A stretch of 64,000 bases of DNA from an uncultured Porphyromonadaceae bacterium (GCA_902495075.1 CABUVO010000001.1:186001-250000); one strand, 5' to 3'. Shown: positions 1-7,629, counted from the stretch's first letter. Numbers and translations: made by a program. Notes: generated from the sequence alone by a model not told the origin.

Positions 1-1998
1 ATCGCAGGAATGTCGAATGTCAACAGGCTCATGCTCTCCGGCTGTCCTAACATTGACCCGATGTCGCTCATCAACGGCATTGTTACAGCCTCCAGCCTCC
101 GCTACCTCCGACTGCCCGATGTCAACATCACTGCACCCTCATCCATCCTCCAGGCAATCAAGAACAGCGGAGCTATCGGTCTTGACCCCACAGGCGCCGC
201 CTATGAGGAAAGCAACAAGTGTTCCGGTGTAACTGGTCGCTGGATCATGGAAGACCTCATCAGCGAGTCTCTGCTTTCGGAGTTCGCCGCATACTTCCCC
301 CAGTTGACCATCCACAACTCGCAGTATTCTTGTGTATGCTTCGATGACACTGATGATGACTGCTACAACATCACGAATCTTGACAATGGCACAAGCAAAG
401 AAGACTACGAGCCTTCGGGACATTTCTTGAGAATATTCGAGAACGCCCATCCTTACAAGACCACCTACGACAGCCGAGAAGCCAAACTCCGTGCCCTCCA
501 GATTTCAGATGCCAACTATAATCTTATGGCAGACGGTAGTGAATACGACCCGACCGATCAGGCAGGCGAAGGATTCGACATCATGCTCGGTTTCGGTCTG
601 TACTGGTACAAGGGCGTGAATGACTTCAAGAATCAGAAAAAGTACCTGTTCTCTTGCAGCTATACGACAAAGCCACTGTCAACCGCTACGAAGATCAATC
701 GCAAGAAACTCTCCGAGATTCTTGTGCAAGCCTTCTCCTGTGTATATACCTCCAACAACGGTACTGCACTCGTCAATGGCGATGACTACGAATTGACAGA
801 CAATGCCAACATGAATGTCTATCAGCTCGATGTCGAAGGCATGAAGCAGGTACGCTGGCCCGGACTCAACAACGCCCAAATTGGTGCTGTATTCGTTGAT
901 GCTGACAACAAGGTTGTAGGCACGTTCAATATGGCAGTCAGTCACTCGCTGTTCGATTTTACCTATGGAGATTATGTGTTTTGCAATGTCCCCAGCGGTG
1001 CCAAGAAGATTGTTTTCACATCTCCTACTGGCTTTGATGACCTCGAAGCCATTGCTGTCGATAGTGTCGCAATCGAAGCAATAGAACCCGACTGGGTGTG
1101 GGTGCCTATGCGTTTCGTCGGTATCTACGGCATGAGTGTGGATGCACTCATGCGTCCCCGCTCGATCAGCGGTGTCAGAACCCGTACAGGTACTGGAACA
1201 TCGGTAACAAATGCCGATTGGAAGTATGACAGCGATGGCAATATCACAAACGCCTCGGTGCCTACCTCTACGATGAACTACACCTATGCCGATATACTCA
1301 ATCTCATCGAAATGCGTGGTAAAGGCTACCACGGTATCAGTTATGAGATAAGCAAGGACATCGCCAATCTCGTAATGGCGTTGACAGGAACCCGTGACAT
1401 CCAGGCGTATGCCGGATATGGATGTGGCTCGCAGTACACAACCGGACAGAACAATTTCAACACCTACGGTAAGGTAACAAGAAAGTATTCCGGCTCAAAC
1501 ATCGGCAACATCATCTTCGGTATTCAGAATTTTGTCGGATGTAACTGGGAAATCATGGACCTCATAGCCGCTAACGTGCCGTCCTTCGCCCAATTCAAGA
1601 AGGACCACCGTGTAGCCACAAGCTCGTACCCGATAGATGCGAAATATCATGTAGTACGCAACTATCAGACGAAAGAGGAAAGTGTAATTCAGGGACTCAA
1701 TATGTCCGGCTACTGCATAGGACGTGTCAAGTTCGGTAGATACTGCGATATAATCGCTTCTCGTCTAACCACAGACAACAGCAAGTGGAATAAGAACTAC
1801 TCTGATTGTCAGTATTACACCCATGACCGTGGCCGTTGTGTTGGTCGCTCGCATTACGATGCGTATGCGGTTGGCGGTCTCGTTTGCTCGAATGCGTTTT
1901 ACGCCTCGTCGTACTCGCACGCGTCCTACGGCTCTCGGCTCGCCTTCAGCGGAAATTACGAAATAGTAGTAACCTCGGAAAGCGTGGCAAGCGAATAA
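1..1998 (+). CDS. DGR target 1: phage tail/receptor-binding-type protein with variable C-terminus (5' partial)
   Basis: The frame is open from the window edge and the first ATG is at 10, so the true start probably lies to the left. The first ~110 residues hold short leucine-rich segments, the middle is beta-rich with many Asn/Asp/Gly/Thr, and the last ~55 residues form a DGR variable region. Counted from the ATG at 10, residues 609-644 are the VR, with the fixed frame RCVGRS, GGLV, ASS and GSRLAF seen in C-type-lectin-fold targets. The TR and reverse transcriptase follow directly. By analogy with Mtd-type proteins it should sit at the virion tip and bind a host surface ligand; the role is inferred from the context and the VR. 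No enzymatic motif seen. Confidence 0.85.
   Translation: MAGMSNVNRLMLSGCPNIDPMSLINGIVTASSLRYLRLPDVNITAPSSILQAIKNSGAIGLDPTGAAYEESNKCSGVTGRWIMEDLISESLLSEFAAYFPQLTIHNSQYSCVCFDDTDDDCYNITNLDNGTSKEDYEPSGHFLRIFENAHPYKTTYDSREAKLRALQISDANYNLMADGSEYDPTDQAGEGFDIMLGFGLYWYKGVNDFKNQKKYLFSCSYTTKPLSTATKINRKKLSEILVQAFSCVYTSNNGTALVNGDDYELTDNANMNVYQLDVEGMKQVRWPGLNNAQIGAVFVDADNKVVGTFNMAVSHSLFDFTYGDYVFCNVPSGAKKIVFTSPTGFDDLEAIAVDSVAIEAIEPDWVWVPMRFVGIYGMSVDALMRPRSISGVRTRTGTGTSVTNADWKYDSDGNITNASVPTSTMNYTYADILNLIEMRGKGYHGISYEISKDIANLVMALTGTRDIQAYAGYGCGSQYTTGQNNFNTYGKVTRKYSGSNIGNIIFGIQNFVGCNWEIMDLIAANVPSFAQFKKDHRVATSSYPIDAKYHVVRNYQTKEESVIQGLNMSGYCIGRVKFGRYCDIIASRLTTDNSKWNKNYSDCQYYTHDRGRCVGRSHYDAYAVGGLVCSNAFYASSYSHASYGSRLAFSGNYEIVVTSESVASE
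1829..1941 (+). repeat. DGR variable repeat VR1
   Basis: 113 bp aligning without gaps to the TR at 2114-2226 (offset 285). In the 108-bp codon-aligned core (1834-1941) I count 15 differences. Every one is at a TR adenine (A to C, G or T) and every non-adenine position is identical. Twelve of the 13 adenine-bearing codons are changed, all non-synonymously (Asn to His, Tyr, Asp, Val, Phe or Ser; Tyr to Cys). Homology stops after CTCTCGGCTC, where VR1 continues GCCTTC and TR continues AACTTA, as expected for IMH versus IMH*. Confidence 0.97.
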
Positions 1999-2010
1999 CG
2001 AAAAGCGTCG

Positions 2011-2044
2011 CTTCGGTTTCGGGCAACAAAGCCCGGAGCCGAAG
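2011..2044. terminator. GC-rich hairpin between DGR target 1 and TR
   Basis: Arms 2011-2024 and 2031-2044 pair over 14 bp with G-T wobbles around a 6-nt AACAAA loop, 12 bp after the stop of target 1. It may terminate the target mRNA, or act as the cruciform that stimulates retrohoming in studied DGRs. Its 69-bp distance from the VR end is longer than in Bordetella phage, so the second role is only a suggestion. Confidence 0.55.
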
Positions 2045-2064
2045 CCAACTCTCTTTGAATAAAC

Positions 2065-3819
2065 ATGGATGACTCTCATAACATAAGTCAGACAAAAAAG
2101 GTAGATGGTCCCTGTGGCCGTTGTGTTGGTCGCTCGAATAACAATGCGAATGCGAATGGCGGTCTCGTTTACTCGAATGCGAATAACGCCTCGTCGAACT
2201 CGAACGCGAACAACGGCTCTCGGCTCAACTTAGGGAACACATCGGACGAAACAGTTTCGCCTGGTGTAAATCGTCACACTGCACATCATCACGGGTTGAT
2301 GGATAGCAAGAGGCGAGGGACCGGAGCCTCGGCAAAAGCAGACGAAAGTCTGGAAAGCGGAAACATCACGAGTGTGCCTGAAGGCGCAATGTCTGACCTC
2401 CCGTTTGATGATGGCTCTTTCGATGAGTTTGCCATATTGCCGGAACAGATGTACCCGGTTGACAACCTCATCTCCGAAATCATAGACGAGAAGAACCTGT
2501 CAGACAGCTTTGATTATGTTATCAGCCATCTTGAACACAAACAGCAGCGCGAAAAGTATTGGCCCAAGAAAGACAGATATATTCGTAGTTTTCGCCGGCG
2601 GGTCGCCGATGGCTCTTATAGACTGCGCAGGGAAGCTGTCAGGGAGATTACCGTGCATGACGGACCAAAAGACAGAGTGGTGCAAGTAACCACTGTGTTC
2701 GACCGATTCGGCTGTCATAGCATCATGGTAATCGTCGAGAAGTACACCTATCCGACCCTTATGAAGAACGCTGCCGCCAGTGTGAAAGGTCGTGGTATGC
2801 ACTGGCTGCATTGCATCATCCATGAGGATATAATAAACGTGCCGGATCTTTGCAAGTATTATTGCCAGACCGACATCAACAAGTTCTATGACAACATAGA
2901 TCAAGACTTGATGAAGCTGGAGATTCGCAGATATATCGGCGACCCGATGTTGTTGCCGATGCTCGATGACTTCATCACTCTTACCGAAAGAGGTTTGTCG
3001 AAAGGACTTCGTTCCAGTCAGGTCTTTGCCAACCTGTATATGTCTCCGATAGATTGGAAGATGATTCTGATTTGTGAGAGATATGTGCTTGAAAAGGAGG
3101 ATGGAGAACTGGAGCTTAGGTTTCTGTATGCCCGCTACATGGATGATTCCTACTGGTGGAGCGATGACAAGAAGCTCCTTTGGATGATGTTCAACGTATA
3201 TCAGTCAGAATGTGCCAAGAGAAAACTTTCAATCAAACCATCCTACGCAGTAAGACCGTTGTCAGAAGGCTTCGACGCTCTTGGCTATGTTGACTTCGGC
3301 ACTCATATCCGGCTCCGCAAACGCATCAAGCAAAACTTCGCCAGGAAGATGTCTCGCATCAAAAGTCGAAAGAGGCGCCAGCAGCTTATCGGCTCATTCA
3401 AAGGCATGGCAAAATATAGCGATAGTCAAAATCTATATAAAATATTAACAGGACAACACATGGCAAAATTTAATGAAATCAATCTACCGTCCTACACTCC
3501 CGCAGACGGCAAGAAACGGTTCAACTGCGCAGCTATGCAACTCTGCCAGATAGCCAACCGCCCCATTCAGATCCTCTCGGTCGAGACCGATGTTCAGACC
3601 AAGTACGGACTGAGACACCTCGCCAAGTTCAGATTCTCCGGGGACACAGCCGAGTACAAGTTCTTCACAGACTGCAAAGAGATGAAGTTTCATCTCGAAA
3701 ACATGAAAATCATTCTTGAACAGATGGAGGATGACGACACTGTTCAGGACAGATTCATAGAGACAACCATCAAGCAGGTGCCCGGCAGTGGTGCCCTGCG
3801 TATCTACGAATTTACTTAA
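2065..3819 (+). CDS. DGR reverse transcriptase with C-terminal extra domain
   Basis: Error-prone reverse transcriptase that copies TR RNA with adenine mutagenesis. Motifs: TDINKFYDNID with catalytic D270, GLRSSQVFANLY (residues 314-325) carrying the SQ signature of DGR enzymes in place of QGxxxSP, and YARYMDD with Y358-M-D-D361. The open frame from 2065 runs through the whole TR (residues 19-54 read Asn-rich), so the real start may instead be the ATG at 2299 (residue 79) or 2389 (residue 109). A start at 2389 would give a normal-sized RT. From about residue 466 (MAKFNEINL) a further ~119-residue domain of unknown function follows; as I recall, Bacteroidales DGR RTs often carry such a tail. 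No separate Avd gene is seen nearby. Confidence 0.93.
   Translation: MDDSHNISQTKKVDGPCGRCVGRSNNNANANGGLVYSNANNASSNSNANNGSRLNLGNTSDETVSPGVNRHTAHHHGLMDSKRRGTGASAKADESLESGNITSVPEGAMSDLPFDDGSFDEFAILPEQMYPVDNLISEIIDEKNLSDSFDYVISHLEHKQQREKYWPKKDRYIRSFRRRVADGSYRLRREAVREITVHDGPKDRVVQVTTVFDRFGCHSIMVIVEKYTYPTLMKNAAASVKGRGMHWLHCIIHEDIINVPDLCKYYCQTDINKFYDNIDQDLMKLEIRRYIGDPMLLPMLDDFITLTERGLSKGLRSSQVFANLYMSPIDWKMILICERYVLEKEDGELELRFLYARYMDDSYWWSDDKKLLWMMFNVYQSECAKRKLSIKPSYAVRPLSEGFDALGYVDFGTHIRLRKRIKQNFARKMSRIKSRKRRQQLIGSFKGMAKYSDSQNLYKILTGQHMAKFNEINLPSYTPADGKKRFNCAAMQLCQIANRPIQILSVETDVQTKYGLRHLAKFRFSGDTAEYKFFTDCKEMKFHLENMKIILEQMEDDDTVQDRFIETTIKQVPGSGALRIYEFT
2114..2226 (+). repeat. DGR template repeat TR
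   Basis: Invariant donor for VR1 and VR2. Its 108-bp core has 25 adenines, 24 of them as AA of twelve AAY (Asn) codons plus one TAC. This is the usual TR design: mutation reaches many amino acids and never makes a stop. It lies between target 1 and the RT in the same orientation, and in frame with the RT ORF. Confidence 0.97.
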
Positions 3820-3832
3820 TCCTCAAAAGACA

Positions 3833-4330
3833 ATGGAAAAAAGATATGGCGCATCAGGTCCGCAGAACGGACTTGAAAAGATAGGCACCAACAGGTGGGC
3901 AGTGTTCTACGGCTTCGGCAAAGATTCAGAGGACGCTGAGACTGGTTACAACTGGTATCAGACCTACAACCATCGCCCGACGCTCGATGAAATCAAAGCA
4001 GACATAGTTGCTGTAATAAAAGAAGAAAGTGAGTATCGCCTCAGATACGGCATCAAGTGGAACGGTTACACAGTGGAGTATTCCGAAACCTTGAAGACCG
4101 ACCTCATCGGCATACTCGTAGGCTTGCAGGGCGGCATCATGTCGTTTCCGCAGAAGATCAACCTCGGCTCCAATGCTGACGGCACTCCGAATACCTACAC
4201 GTTCAACTCCATCGAAGAACTTGGCAGCCTTGCCGCACTTGTTGGTAGCCACAGGGGAACTTGCAGCGATGAAGAATGGACTGCCATCAATGCCCTCGGA
4301 GATATGGAGGATTACATAGAAGTCCAGTAA
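3833..4330 (+). CDS. Small tail-associated protein, possibly DUF4376-like
   Basis: 165 residues from the ATG at 3833, just after the RT stop; I prefer this to the ATG at 3788 inside the RT. The first half resembles short Bacteroidales phage proteins that follow tail genes (MEKRYGASGPQ, then WYQTYNHRPTLDEIKADI). The second half (roughly residues 75-165) has the helical, Tyr/Thr-rich look of DUF4376 proteins linked to tail-fibre assembly. Position after the DGR fits a tail accessory role. Family recalled by eye, so tentative. Confidence 0.6.
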   Translation: MEKRYGASGPQNGLEKIGTNRWAVFYGFGKDSEDAETGYNWYQTYNHRPTLDEIKADIVAVIKEESEYRLRYGIKWNGYTVEYSETLKTDLIGILVGLQGGIMSFPQKINLGSNADGTPNTYTFNSIEELGSLAALVGSHRGTCSDEEWTAINALGDMEDYIEVQ

Positions 4331-4334
4331 TCCT

Positions 4335-4802
4335 ATGTTTTCCCTCATCTCTGTCTGCCTGTCCGCATTGATCCTGTTGGTCTATGTCGTAGTCTTCGTT
4401 TCCTTCCACGGATTGCCGGAGAGTGTTAGTGATAGTTACTACTGTATCAAGCACAAGTGGATGTTCTCGTTGATTGTAGCCGTATGCGGAGCGTTGCTTC
4501 TCATCCCCTGGCTCACTCTCAACGACGACTTTCAATGCTTCGCTTTCCTGTCAGTCGCCTCTCTTATGTTCATTGCCGCATCTCCAGCGTTCAAGGAAGG
4601 GCTGACGCGAAGCGTCCACATCGGAGCGTCCGTAGTGATGTTTGCCGGAGCAATCCTCTGGGAGGCGTTCTGCGGCGGATTATGGATGCCGCTGGTACTC
4701 GGTATCATCCTCGCCCTCTTAATGCGGAGAAACGCCGTCTTTTGGCTCGAAATCGGGTTGTTTACTGAAGTGTATGCTACCCTCATCGTGAAGTTGTTCT
4801 GA
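4335..4802 (+). CDS. Multi-pass membrane protein, unknown function
   Basis: 155 residues with about five hydrophobic segments (approx. 1-24, 43-62, 68-86, 95-112 and 117-150). It starts 5 bp after the upstream stop and is probably co-transcribed with it; a hairpin terminator follows at 4822. Not recognised. As the last gene of the tail/DGR transcript it could act in superinfection exclusion, but nothing in the sequence shows this. Confidence 0.6.
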   Translation: MFSLISVCLSALILLVYVVVFVSFHGLPESVSDSYYCIKHKWMFSLIVAVCGALLLIPWLTLNDDFQCFAFLSVASLMFIAASPAFKEGLTRSVHIGASVVMFAGAILWEAFCGGLWMPLVLGIILALLMRRNAVFWLEIGLFTEVYATLIVKLF

Positions 4803-4821
4803 TTATTCATTCTTAGGTAGG

Positions 4822-4858
4822 AATGGAGACGTTGCTTTCGTGGCGCGCCTCCATTTTT
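4822..4858 (+). terminator. Rho-independent terminator
   Basis: AATGGAG (4822-4828) pairs with CTCCATT (4849-4855), followed by TTT. It closes the transcript ending with the membrane protein. Confidence 0.65.
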
Positions 4859-4920
4859 CGATATATTGTGCCTATGATAACTACCCGTTGAAGCATATAA
4901 AAATAATGCGCAATGCTGTA

Positions 4921-4975
4921 AAAATAAATGAGTTATGATTTTCGCATATCAAAACTAATGATTAACTTTACATCG
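4921..4975 (+). promoter_or_regulatory. Phage promoter module, copy 1
   Basis: AAAATAAATG upstream, TTTTCGC at 4939-4945, TAACTTTAC at 4963-4971 (24 bp start to start). An A-rich leader CCCCTCAAAG...AAAGAAG runs to the ATG at 5011. One of eight close copies in the phage. Confidence 0.75.
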
Positions 4976-5010
4976 TAAAAATAAAACATAACCCCTCAAA
5001 GTCAAAGAAG

Positions 5011-5373
5011 ATGAAATGCAGATGGAACCTTGAAATAGCCGACACCAAGCAGATAATGGGCGGCTTCCTCGAACTCACTCAGGAGATGACCGAAAAGCAG
5101 ATGATTGCTTATGCCCGCAAGATAGCCCGCGAGTTTCTGGTCAACAACAAGGAAATAAGTAAGTATGGCATCTGGGCCTATGAAGATGGCAACGATGACC
5201 ACTCATTCCATATTGAAGCCAGTCGCCACTGGAAAGGCAGCATAGATTACTGGGTCTATGATGCTCAGAAGGATGAAGCTGTTGTCAATACGCTCCATGA
5301 CAGATTGGAAAGAGAAAGGCAGAAGTATGAGGAAGATATGCGCAAGCTGGAAGAATCAATGCACTCCCTGTGA
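5011..5373 (+). CDS. Small phage protein, unknown function
   Basis: 120 residues behind promoter copy 1 and an AAAGTCAAAGAAG leader. Helical N-terminus (TEKQMIAYARKIAREFL), a central segment rich in Asp, His and Trp, and a charged probable coiled coil at 92-115 (LHDRLERERQKYEEDMRKLE). No family recognised. It faces a convergent minus-strand gene across a shared hairpin. Confidence 0.65.
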   Translation: MKCRWNLEIADTKQIMGGFLELTQEMTEKQMIAYARKIAREFLVNNKEISKYGIWAYEDGNDDHSFHIEASRHWKGSIDYWVYDAQKDEAVVNTLHDRLERERQKYEEDMRKLEESMHSL

Positions 5374-5381
5374 TAGAGAAA

Positions 5382-5421
5382 GCACCGGGAGCCGCCCGAA
5401 CAATCAGGAGAATCCCGGTGC
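5382..5421. terminator. Bidirectional hairpin between convergent genes
   Basis: GCACCGGGA (5382-5390) pairs perfectly with TCCCGGTGC (5413-5421). It sits between the plus gene ending at 5373 and the minus gene ending at 5447. Confidence 0.6.
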
Positions 5422-5446
5422 CCGGACTGGAGAGGCGAAGATGTCG

Positions 5447-5809
5447 TTACATCGACAACATCACATCGCCCAACTGGATTGCAACGATGGAGAAGTAGCT
5501 CTCATACTCGCTCTCGCCGGCGGGGGTGTTTGCCTTCTGCCAATGAAATTCATGCCAGTATTTGAGTATGCTCCATTTCGGATTGTCCGAAAGTTCAGGA
5601 GTGACGGCAGTGCCATCGAAGCACTCATCCATCGTAGGGAGGTCGCTTTCGCCAGTAATCTCATTGACGAGGCGATAGGTTGCGAGTGTCGCGTAGGCGA
5701 GCCAGTCGCAAACCATGATTCTTGTGTCGCAGAGAGCAAGCTCATAGAGTCTGTCGATGATCTTCTCCGCGCACGCCGACATCAGGTCGGGGTCTTTGAA
5801 TTTAACCAT
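5447..5809 (-). CDS. Small phage protein, unknown function (minus strand)
   Basis: 120 residues from MVKFKDPDL; I chose the ATG at 5809 over the one at 5872 because the extra 21 residues look random. Helical and aromatic (DRLYELALCDTRIMVCDWLA; ILKYWHEFHWQK). It is the only minus-strand phage gene apart from the IS and the integrase, and it is transcribed away from the iteron-rich region. Not recognised. The overlapping plus-strand frame from 5258 has poor composition and is taken as a shadow. Confidence 0.6.
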   Translation of the reverse strand: MVKFKDPDLMSACAEKIIDRLYELALCDTRIMVCDWLAYATLATYRLVNEITGESDLPTMDECFDGTAVTPELSDNPKWSILKYWHEFHWQKANTPAGESEYESYFSIVAIQLGDVMLSM

Positions 5810-6073
5810 AGCAGTTGTGGTATTAAGTTGAACATACACGGAGTTTATGGAAGCTCCATATCTCCGATGCAATTACAACCACCGGGAGAAATTATGTCAG
5901 GAAAGCTCAATGATGATAGCGGTGCAACATCATCCCAAAACGCCATCGGAAAAGCGGTAGCAAAATGTCAGCAGTCCTTCGTCCGGCACCTCGAAAAAAT
6001 GTTCAAAAATGGAGCGAGTAACCACGGTAGGTATCCACGACAAGTAACCACGACAGCTAACCACGGGAGAGAG

Positions 6074-6106
6074 TTTGTAATATCCGTTATATAAACGAAT
6101 TACAAA
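6074..6106. repeat. Spaced palindrome P1 in the iteron array
   Basis: TTTGTAAT (6074-6081) and ATTACAAA (6099-6106) are reverse complements with a 17-bp spacer. The spacer sequence is partly conserved in P2 and P3. Confidence 0.85.
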
Positions 6107-6231
6107 GGTGTTTCAAAAGTTGCTAACCACGACAGCTAACCACGGAGAGTAACCACGATGACTAACCACGGAAGCCCTAAAATGACCCCGAAAATGCCCC
6201 ATCTAACCACCGTAAGTAACCACGATAGTCT

Positions 6232-6266
6232 CGCTGTAATTTCTGTTATATCAACGTCTTACAGCG
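6232..6266. repeat. Spaced palindrome P2 in the iteron array
   Basis: CGCTGTAA (6232-6239) and TTACAGCG (6259-6266) are reverse complements. The arm sequence differs from P1 but base pairing and register are kept. Confidence 0.85.
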
Positions 6267-6367
6267 ACTGTCAAAATAGTCCTAACCACGATGAGTAACC
6301 ACGACAGCCCCAAAATAGGCGGTAGCAAAATGCTACCAACCACGACAGCTAACCACGAGAGAGTGTT

Positions 6368-6396
6368 TGTAATGTCTGTAATATCAACGAATTACA
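6368..6396. repeat. Spaced palindrome P3 in the iteron array
   Basis: TGTAAT (6368-6373) and ATTACA (6391-6396), again with a 17-bp spacer containing ATATCAACGA. Confidence 0.85.
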
Positions 6397-6632
6397 GCGG
6401 TGTCATTTTGTCAGCTAACCACGATGATTAACCACGGCGCGGCTAAATTTGACCCTCGGAAAATGACCCTTAGTAGTATATTATATATAATAATCTTAGA
6501 GTTAAATAATAATATACTCTACTGGGGGGGGATACACGCACGCGGGAGCATACGCACGCACACGCGAAAGCCTGCCCGGATTTGCGAGCCAGCAAAAAAA
6601 TCATATCACAAAGAAAACTTTTTGATTTATGG

Positions 6633-6665
6633 CTTTGTCAATCCAACATAAATGACTAACTTCGC
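6633..6665 (+). promoter_or_regulatory. Promoter, phage/host type
   Basis: CTTTGTC at 6633-6639 and TAACTTCGC at 6657-6665, 24 bp start to start. It leads to the small ORF at 6739 and the membrane protein at 6916. Confidence 0.5.
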
Positions 6666-6738
6666 ATCGTCAAAATCACTTACCAACAGGTAAGAGATAC
6701 TATCGCAAATAAAGATTTTTACCAAAGACCGAAAGAAG

Positions 6739-6831
6739 ATGAAAAATCCCCCAAAGACCCCATCCGGGGACAGCCCGGAACCCACGCCGTCGTCAACAAG
6801 TACCGACAGCCACGATGATAGTTCTCGCTAA
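6739..6831 (+). CDS. Possible 30-residue peptide
   Basis: Short frame M-K-N-P-P-K-T ending at 6831, rich in Pro, Ser, Thr and Asp. It is preceded by the recurrent GCAAATAAAGA leader (6705-6715) and an AAAGAAG ribosome site. Only the leader supports it; it could be an untranslated leader instead. Confidence 0.3.
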   Translation: MKNPPKTPSGDSPEPTPSSTSTDSHDDSSR

Positions 6832-6915
6832 CATCATCCCAATCGGGAATGCATAGCTTCCTACAACTTCACAGCCCAAAGGCTCAAATGCAAATAAAGA
6901 AAACCTAAACGAAAG

Positions 6916-7131
6916 ATGACCGAGAAAACATTCCTCAAAATCATGAACGGCTACATGGTCGTTCTCGCAGTAATCATGTTCCTGCTCATAACGACGTTCT
7001 GCGTCTATCATCTGCTTGCAGGACACTTCAACCTGTTTACCTTAGCAGCCTTCGGCGCTATATGGTACATCGCATTCAAGTTCGTCCACTGGTCAGTGGC
7101 GGACTACAAGAAAGAGGCATCAAACTCCTAA
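6916..7131 (+). CDS. Small two-helix membrane protein
   Basis: 71 residues with hydrophobic segments at about 13-34 and 38-56 and a basic tail ending DYKKEASNS. A GCAAATAAAGA leader lies at 6890. Not recognised; the 12-bp gap to the next gene suggests one operon. Confidence 0.65.
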   Translation: MTEKTFLKIMNGYMVVLAVIMFLLITTFCVYHLLAGHFNLFTLAAFGAIWYIAFKFVHWSVADYKKEASNS

Positions 7132-7143
7132 ACCCGAAAAGAC

Positions 7144-7629
7144 ATGGAAAGTAACAACTCACTGGTGGCGTTTGTAAGTAACGCCAGCCTCACGAAAGAG
7201 GCACAGGGCAACCTCGCTGAAAGCCTCGTCGCCCAAGTAACAGACGGCAAAGTAGATGCCGTTGCAGCATTCGTTCAGATCAAGGCAATCGCCGAAGTCT
7301 GTGAACAATTCCTGAAGAACCAAGCCGTATTAAAAGCCGTACGCTCTGCTGCTCTTGCCCGCGGTAAGAACGCTGTCTTTGGCGGCGCAAAGGTTGGTTT
7401 ATCCAGTTCTACACGCTACGACTATGCATCAAGCCGAGACACCCAGTATCTCGACCTCCTTAAGCAAAAGGAAGAATTAGATGGCAAGTTGAAGGCCCGC
7501 GAGATGTATCTCAAAGCAATCACGGACGAGCAGACCATCGTTGACCGCGAGACCGGGGCAATCGTTACCATCGTTCCCCCCACAAAGACAGTCTCACAGT
7601 CGTTGAGAGTAACTTTCGACAAAGCATAA
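7144..7629 (+). CDS. Conserved-looking phage protein, unknown function
   Basis: 161 residues, mostly helical. Residues ~60-77 (AIAEVCEQFLKNQAVLKA) and 105-130 (LLKQKEELDGKLKAREMYLK) form likely coiled coils, and the C-terminus has TIVPPTKTVSQSLRVTF. Family not named. A strong terminator follows directly, so this is the last gene of the transcript begun at 6739/6916. Confidence 0.7.
   Translation: MESNNSLVAFVSNASLTKEAQGNLAESLVAQVTDGKVDAVAAFVQIKAIAEVCEQFLKNQAVLKAVRSAALARGKNAVFGGAKVGLSSSTRYDYASSRDTQYLDLLKQKEELDGKLKAREMYLKAITDEQTIVDRETGAIVTIVPPTKTVSQSLRVTFDKA

Larger units (their letters stand above)
6018..6441 (+). repeat. Array of sixteen 13-bp repeats, consensus sTAACCACGr
   Basis: TAACCACG-type cores start at 6019, 6032, 6045, 6058; 6124, 6137, 6150, 6163; 6204, 6217; 6283, 6296; 6337, 6350; 6416, 6429. 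Inside each group the period is exactly 13 bp. Variants: 6032 reads TATCCACG, 6204 TAACCACC, 6337 CAACCACG. Groups of 4, 4, 2, 2, 2, 2 flank three palindromes, so each palindrome has iterons on both sides. Confidence 0.95.
5810..6738. other. Gene-poor region with iterons, palindromes and an AT-rich stretch (candidate origin or partition site)
   Basis: 929 bp between divergently read genes. It holds sixteen 13-bp repeats (6019-6441), three TGTAAT-N17-ATTACA-type palindromes, a GGTAGCA/TGCTACC inverted repeat (6321-6337), an AT-rich block (6472-6525), a G8 run (6524-6531) and a promoter-like site at 6633. Iterons, dyads and an AT-rich block together are typical of theta origins or centromere-like sites; the function is inferred. 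A 66-codon frame at 5894-6094 is possible but its end runs into the repeats, so I do not call it. Confidence 0.6.

Noticed and set aside
679..1332. 217-codon minus-strand frame
   Set aside because: Opposite the DGR target gene with low-complexity His/Arg content; shadow.
5258..6094. 278-codon plus-strand frame
   Set aside because: It overlaps the better minus-strand gene and the 5011 gene and has poor composition. Only the last 66 codons (from 5894) look protein-like, but they end inside the iterons, so they are not called.
6018..6441. CRISPR-like array
   Set aside because: Repeats are only 13 bp in direct tandem with no uniform unique spacers and no cas genes; iterons fit better.
6400..6651. 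83-codon frame in the AT-rich block
   Set aside because: Composition follows the repeats and the AT-rich stretch; no leader or family.
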